Source: Paraburkholderia ferrariae NBRC 106233
GTDB lineage: Bacteria > Pseudomonadota > Gammaproteobacteria > Burkholderiales > Burkholderiaceae
Length of the DNA: 43,980 nucleotides
Reading direction: 5' to 3'
Assembly: GCF_000685035.1 (NCBI RefSeq)
Contig: NZ_BAYB01000055.1
Span: forward strand, 1 to 43,980
A program made the translations under genes and the position numbers. Numbering within the stretch: position 1 is the stretch's first letter; the number at the start of each line of letters is the position of its first letter. Positions 40,586-43,980 of this stretch are shown here, piece after piece. Below the pieces are notes generated by a model. The model made no database searches. It saw only the letters and a list, made by a program, of their open reading frames with translations, and had not been told where the DNA came from.

Positions 40586-40984
40586 TCATAGATTGAAGGA
40601 AATGACAGGACATTTCTTCGACACATCAAGCAGAAACTCATGAAGCTTGGTCAATTCTTCAATCAAGTCACCCCTAGTTACCGTAGCAGTAACCGAAGAA
40701 CCGTCACGTAAGCGCCGATAGACGAACTCGATTGATTGTTCTTGCCCGCATCGAATATGGTCGATTCTGACATTGATCGAGGTGGCGATTTCTTTTACAA
40801 CGTCCTGGCCAACTTCGTCCTCTTCAAATTGATCGAACATCGTACCGTGCGATGAATTGAAATCACGCCAAAAATGTGTCGCAAACAGCCACTCAGACAA
40901 TGCGCCGGAGAGCCGAAACTCTGCATCTTCAGCAACCTGAGATTCGGACAACCAGCCAACGATAGTCGATTCTTTCATCTGCAT
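40586..40984 (-). CDS. Small acidic protein between immunity gene and cdiB
   Basis: This predicted 132-residue acidic protein includes SEWLFATHFWRDFNSSHGTMF and EEDEVGQDVVKEIATSINVRI, and ends KCPVISFNL. It has no signal peptide, lipobox or membrane helix, so it is not the small lipoprotein BcpO that often sits here in Burkholderia loci. Size, acidity and cytoplasmic character suit a second immunity protein, perhaps for a displaced toxin, but I recognise no family. DNA here is clearly more AT-rich than in the flanks. I prefer ATG 40984; ATG 40978 and GTG 40996 are options. A terminator-like hairpin lies between the preceding gene and this one, so it may have its own promoter. Confidence 0.7.
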   Translation of the reverse strand: MQMKESTIVGWLSESQVAEDAEFRLSGALSEWLFATHFWRDFNSSHGTMFDQFEEDEVGQDVVKEIATSINVRIDHIRCGQEQSIEFVYRRLRDGSSVTATVTRGDLIEELTKLHEFLLDVSKKCPVISFNL

Positions 40985-41038
40985 ATTTAACACCACTCAC
41001 CATCAATTCATGTAGTCATATTGGCAACTGAAATCGAC

Positions 41039-41071
41039 CGGCAAACCATGAGTCACGGTTGCCGGTTTGCC
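41039..41071. repeat. Inverted repeat after the immunity gene
   Basis: GGCAAACC and GGTTTGCC form a perfect 8-bp inverted repeat about 15 bases apart, in the AT-rich gap between the two small genes of the CDI locus. It may be a transcript hairpin or an operator for the downstream gene. Confidence 0.35.
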
Positions 41072-41084
41072 ATATGCCCTATTC

Positions 41085-41128
41085 AAAAAGACAAAAATAG
41101 CCTGGGAAATCAGTTTCTCAATAGGCTA
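41085..41128 (-). terminator. Intrinsic terminator overlapping the immunity gene stop
   Basis: Read on the minus strand, TAGCCT (41128-41123) and AGGCTA (41103-41098) enclose a partly paired GAGAAA/TTTCCC segment, followed by ATTTTTGTCTTTTTG. The stop codon of the immunity gene lies in the hairpin. This would end the cdiA-cdiI transcript before the second small gene and cdiB, or reduce read-through. Confidence 0.6.
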
Positions 41129-41583
41129 CGCATTAAAGACTGAAAATTTTCTTTTGAGTCGACCGACATAACAGGGTCTTCGTAGCCTTCGATGTTGTCA
41201 CTCAGCCAGCGCTCACCATCGCGCCGGAGATGAAATCTAGCAACGACACTAAACTCGTCAGCACTGAGAATTGCAACAAGTGTGGCGACCGATTCCCTAG
41301 CATTCCAATGACGAAATACCTCCGTCACGAAGAGAATTGCCTGTGCAACTGGCGACACCGAGTCATAGTCTTCTACGTGAAATGAATTAACGAAAGCTTC
41401 GTAGCCTGTTCGATCCGGAAAGCTGGACATTGTGGGGGTCGTAACTTTCGAGACGCCACGAAAAACATAGCATCCGTCGTCAATGGCGAAGCCGTCGCTA
41501 GCAATTCGCGCAAGCGGCGAAGCCAGCGTACAGTTCACGCTAGTACCACCTAAAAGAGCTGCCATAGCCCGATTCATGTCCAT
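41110..41583 (-). CDS. cdiI: Probable CDI immunity protein
   Basis: This 157-residue soluble protein starts MDMNRAMAALLGG and has no signal peptide. ATG 41583 overlaps the cdiA stop codon (TGATG), the usual arrangement for an immunity gene coupled to its toxin; TTG 41586 and ATG 41577 are alternatives. It has a mixed alpha/beta character, with an acidic C-terminal half (YEDPVMSVDSKENFQ). I recognise no domain family. Its position directly after the toxin tip is the main evidence that it neutralises the CdiA C-terminal domain in the cytoplasm. Composition is more AT-rich than core genes in the window, consistent with exchange of the toxin/immunity module between strains. Confidence 0.78.
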   Translation of the reverse strand: MDMNRAMAALLGGTSVNCTLASPLARIASDGFAIDDGCYVFRGVSKVTTPTMSSFPDRTGYEAFVNSFHVEDYDSVSPVAQAILFVTEVFRHWNARESVATLVAILSADEFSVVARFHLRRDGERWLSDNIEGYEDPVMSVDSKENFQSLMRSLLRN

Positions 41584-43980
41584 CAATTACCCCCAAGGTA
41601 TTTATTGAGACCCTTCTGAATTGCCGCACTAAAACTAGGGTCATTCAGTAATTTGTTCACAGAATTCGGTGCATCAGGGAACGAGTTTGTGCTTGGGTCA
41701 TAAAGATACTTATTCCCTTGGTTGTCTTGATAGTGAATTTGTCCGGGGCGCTGTCCTGGATTAGGATTCTCCACATCGATGCGCTCGCTCCCATCACCCT
41801 TCCAAAGGGTTTTACTCGCGACTTGAGGGCCATTCGCTCCCAACATATCGCCGGATTGCTGATTGCCCCCTTTCGCAAGGGTAGCGTTATCCGGCACATA
41901 TCCCGGCGCAGCATTTACCGACTGCCCCGCACTGTCCGCCATTGCCATACCTGGCGCAACCGGCGGCCCACCTGCCTCACCTGGCACTATGGCAGCCAGC
42001 CCGTTGCGTATGCCCTGCAAAATCAGGTCCAGCGGCGACTGCGCAAACGGGTTGCTGCTCTTGCTGTCCCCCGTCAATTGCCGCTCATCGTCAATCGACT
42101 GGTTATACAGTTGCACCGCCGAGCCGGTCGCGGCGCCTGCCGTCCCACCGACAATCGCTCCACCAAGCCCCGCAGCAAGATTGCCTGCGAGATTGCCAAT
42201 GAATTGCGAGCCCGTACCTAACGTTACACCGTTTTCGATATCTGCCAGTCCCTTGGCTGCTCCCGACGCCACGTATGCGCCTGCTGCCCCACCAATCGTG
42301 CTGAACGCCGTTCCGCCACCCAGGGCGCCAATCAGTGCGCCACCCACAACATGCAGCGCCGTCCGGTTGTCACCGCCCTCATCCCATGCGTCATAGGTGG
42401 CCTGGTTGGTCGCCGTGTCGCGTTTGTTGTCCGCATACGCGCCAATACCCTGAGCCACAACCTGGCCCGCCGCCTGCGCCGCCTGCATCGTGTCGGCCTG
42501 CTGGTTAAGCAGGTTGTTCACATCGGGCGTTTGCGACACCGTACCGTTGGTGTTCGACGTGTCGCGGCTCAGGCCCGCCACGTCCTGCGTCTGCGCGGCC
42601 GGGTTGGTGATGTTGATCGTGCCCACGCTGATCGCGCTGCGCGTCGTCGCGTTCTGGTCGCCACTGTCGCTCTGCGAGATCATTGGCGAGACGCCAGGAT
42701 GGCCACTGACTGAACCCGGCCCCGTTGCATTACCTGTGTTGCCCCAGCCCACACCCGCGCTAATGCCGTTGCTCCTCGCGTCGTAGTGCGACTGGTTCTG
42801 GATATCGCTCCAGGTCAGCGTACCGGTCGTGAGACTGTTCTGCGACGGATCCGCCGTACTGGATATCACCGCCCCCGTCAAACCCGTATTGCCCTTGACG
42901 TTGATATCAAAGCCGCCAGTACGCGCCGCGATACCTGCCTGCTCGTTGACCTGCGCGTAACTGCCATCCGCATGTCCGTTCTGCGCACTGAAACTCGCGC
43001 TGCCGCCTGCCGTGCTGATACTGAACCCACCACCCGCGCTGCTCTGGTGCGCCGCGCTCGTCGTCGTGTCCTGCACGCTCGCGATATTGAGGTCGCCACC
43101 CACGACCGCCGTCACCCGGTCGCCCGCAACCTGCGACCCGGTAATGTTCGTATCGCCGCCACTCACAATCGTCACGCTGTTCGTACCGGTGACGTGCGAG
43201 GCATTCTGGATCGCCGCATCGCTGTTCGCGTCGCCATGCGCGTTCTGCATCGAGGCCGACACGCCGAAGCCGTTCGTGGTGATCGACACGCCCACGCTCG
43301 AACCGGACGACGAATTCGAACTGCGCGTCGAATCGGTGTCGGTCGTGTTGACGATGTTCACCTGGTTCTTCGCGGCCAGCACCACATCGCTGGCACTCAC
43401 GTTCGAACCGGCAATCGTCACGTTGCCGCTGCCCGGCGTGCCGTCGCCTGTCGCGATGAACGCAGTCGTGCCGCCTGCCTGCACATTGGAACCACGCTGG
43501 ATCGTCTGATCCTCCGACGACTGGCTCTGGCTGTGGCTCGACCCGACGCTCACCTGCACGCCAATGCTCGGCGCGTTCGCCGCAGACGAGATACCGTTTT
43601 TCGCCATGTCGTAGGCACCATAACCGGCCAAAGCCGCGTCGCCGCCCGCCGCTATCGCGTGCAGCGCCTCCGCGCGGCCATTGCTGTTGCCGCTGGCAAG
43701 CGCCTGGCCCTGCTGGTACGCGCCGTTGACTGCATCGCCAATGCTGCCGCCCAGGCCAATCGTCAGGCCGCTGCTGCTCGTCTGCTGCGTCTGGCTCGTG
43801 TGGCTCGTATCCGTGGCCGAATTGATGGTGACGTTCGCCGCCGTGCCGGTGATGTCCTTCGCAGCGATCAGGTTGCTGCCTGTCACGGTCAGGTTGTTGC
43901 CCGCATTGATCGATACGCTGCCATTGAGCGAACCCACCACGCTGGCGTTGTTGGTCACGCTCGATTCCTGGTCGGTCTGC
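41583..43980 (-). CDS. cdiA: CdiA-type contact-dependent inhibition exoprotein, C-terminal part (runs off window)
   Basis: The last 798 residues or so of a very large secreted filament protein are visible; the frame stays open to the right edge. Most of the sequence consists of filamentous-haemagglutinin-type repeats rich in Gly, Ser, Thr and Asn (SINAGNNLTVTGSNLIAAKD, VTIVSGGDTNITGSQVAGDR). Before the tip there is a Gly/Ala-rich hydrophobic pretoxin segment (GNLAAGLGGAIVGGTAGAAT) and then AVQLYN at 42102-42119, the Burkholderia-type delimiter. The 172 residues after it form the exchangeable toxin. The final 75 or so (TLWKGDGSERIDVENPNPGQ, then HYQDNQGNKYLYDP) look like a small toxin domain found in several polymorphic toxins; I recall it as polymorphic toxin type 24 but cannot verify this. 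Confidence 0.92.
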   Translation of the reverse strand, partial: QTDQESSVTNNASVVGSLNGSVSINAGNNLTVTGSNLIAAKDITGTAANVTINSATDTSHTSQTQQTSSSGLTIGLGGSIGDAVNGAYQQGQALASGNSNGRAEALHAIAAGGDAALAGYGAYDMAKNGISSAANAPSIGVQVSVGSSHSQSQSSEDQTIQRGSNVQAGGTTAFIATGDGTPGSGNVTIAGSNVSASDVVLAAKNQVNIVNTTDTDSTRSSNSSSGSSVGVSITTNGFGVSASMQNAHGDANSDAAIQNASHVTGTNSVTIVSGGDTNITGSQVAGDRVTAVVGGDLNIASVQDTTTSAAHQSSAGGGFSISTAGGSASFSAQNGHADGSYAQVNEQAGIAARTGGFDINVKGNTGLTGAVISSTADPSQNSLTTGTLTWSDIQNQSHYDARSNGISAGVGWGNTGNATGPGSVSGHPGVSPMISQSDSGDQNATTRSAISVGTINITNPAAQTQDVAGLSRDTSNTNGTVSQTPDVNNLLNQQADTMQAAQAAGQVVAQGIGAYADNKRDTATNQATYDAWDEGGDNRTALHVVGGALIGALGGGTAFSTIGGAAGAYVASGAAKGLADIENGVTLGTGSQFIGNLAGNLAAGLGGAIVGGTAGAATGSAVQLYNQSIDDERQLTGDSKSSNPFAQSPLDLILQGIRNGLAAIVPGEAGGPPVAPGMAMADSAGQSVNAAPGYVPDNATLAKGGNQQSGDMLGANGPQVASKTLWKGDGSERIDVENPNPGQRPGQIHYQDNQGNKYLYDPSTNSFPDAPNSVNKLLNDPSFSAAIQKGLNKYLGGN
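42102..42113 (-). other. QLYN delimiter of the CdiA toxin region
   Basis: The minus-strand codons read Q-L-Y-N, preceded by A-V rather than the N-x of the full Nx(E/Q)LYN motif. In Burkholderia CDI proteins this marks the boundary between the conserved filament and the variable toxic C-terminus, and is thus a likely recombination point. Confidence 0.75.

Overview
The window is a GC-rich chromosomal segment of a Gram-negative betaproteobacterium, most likely Burkholderia, Paraburkholderia or a close relative. The clues are a DUF3138-type outer-membrane protein, an OmpC-like Burkholderiales porin, tandem gamma-glutamylputrescine oxidase genes, hopanoid genes with a linked ispH, and a contact-dependent inhibition (CDI) locus in the Burkholderia order with a QLYN delimiter. 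Nothing recognisable as tRNA, rRNA, CRISPR, integrase or an intact insertion sequence was seen. All assignments come from reading the sequence; no database search was run.

Layout. 1-5.3 kb: a polyamine module (3' end of a PotI-type ABC permease, a DUF3138 outer-membrane protein, two tandem PuuB-like FAD oxidases). 5.4-9.8 kb: an unrecognised gene, an aldo/keto reductase, a MocR-type regulator, a tiny membrane-anchored protein and a GNAT acetyltransferase. 9.8-12.4 kb: a minus-strand three-gene set (rubrerythrin, a CCG-domain Fe-S protein, DUF3501) that looks like a peroxide or redox stress operon. 12.4-14.4 kb: two small unknown genes and a secreted non-specific nuclease.

14.4-26.8 kb is the most distinctive part. 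An eight-gene same-strand array encodes a porin, a DapA-family aldolase, an iron-type alcohol dehydrogenase, an in-frame fusion of a DUF1537 four-carbon acid sugar kinase to a PdxA-type dehydrogenase, a sodium/solute symporter, a sialidase-like Asp-box propeller protein, a DeoR repressor and an SDR dehydrogenase. A chemoreceptor follows. Three near-identical palindromes spaced by almost whole helical turns sit over the promoter of the array. A diverged direct repeat of about 56 bp lies at both ends of the block, which suggests a cassette inserted next to a HAD phosphatase gene. My reading is an uptake and catabolic system for an acid sugar or its glycoside, ending in phosphorylation and oxidative decarboxylation of a C4 acid; the substrate is unknown.

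26.8-31.7 kb holds mostly housekeeping or stress genes: HAD phosphatase, Crp/Fnr regulator, Mpo1-like membrane protein, EamA transporter, EgtD (ergothioneine) and acylphosphatase. 31.9-38.6 kb is a hopanoid locus: hpnA, an Ala/Pro-rich unknown, hpnB and hpnC on the minus strand, then ispH-hpnH divergently on the plus strand. 38.7-43.98 kb is a minus-strand CDI locus read in the order cdiA (3' part only, running off the right edge), an immunity candidate, a second small gene, cdiB. The small genes between cdiA and cdiB are visibly more AT-rich than the rest of the window, as expected of an exchangeable toxin/immunity cassette.
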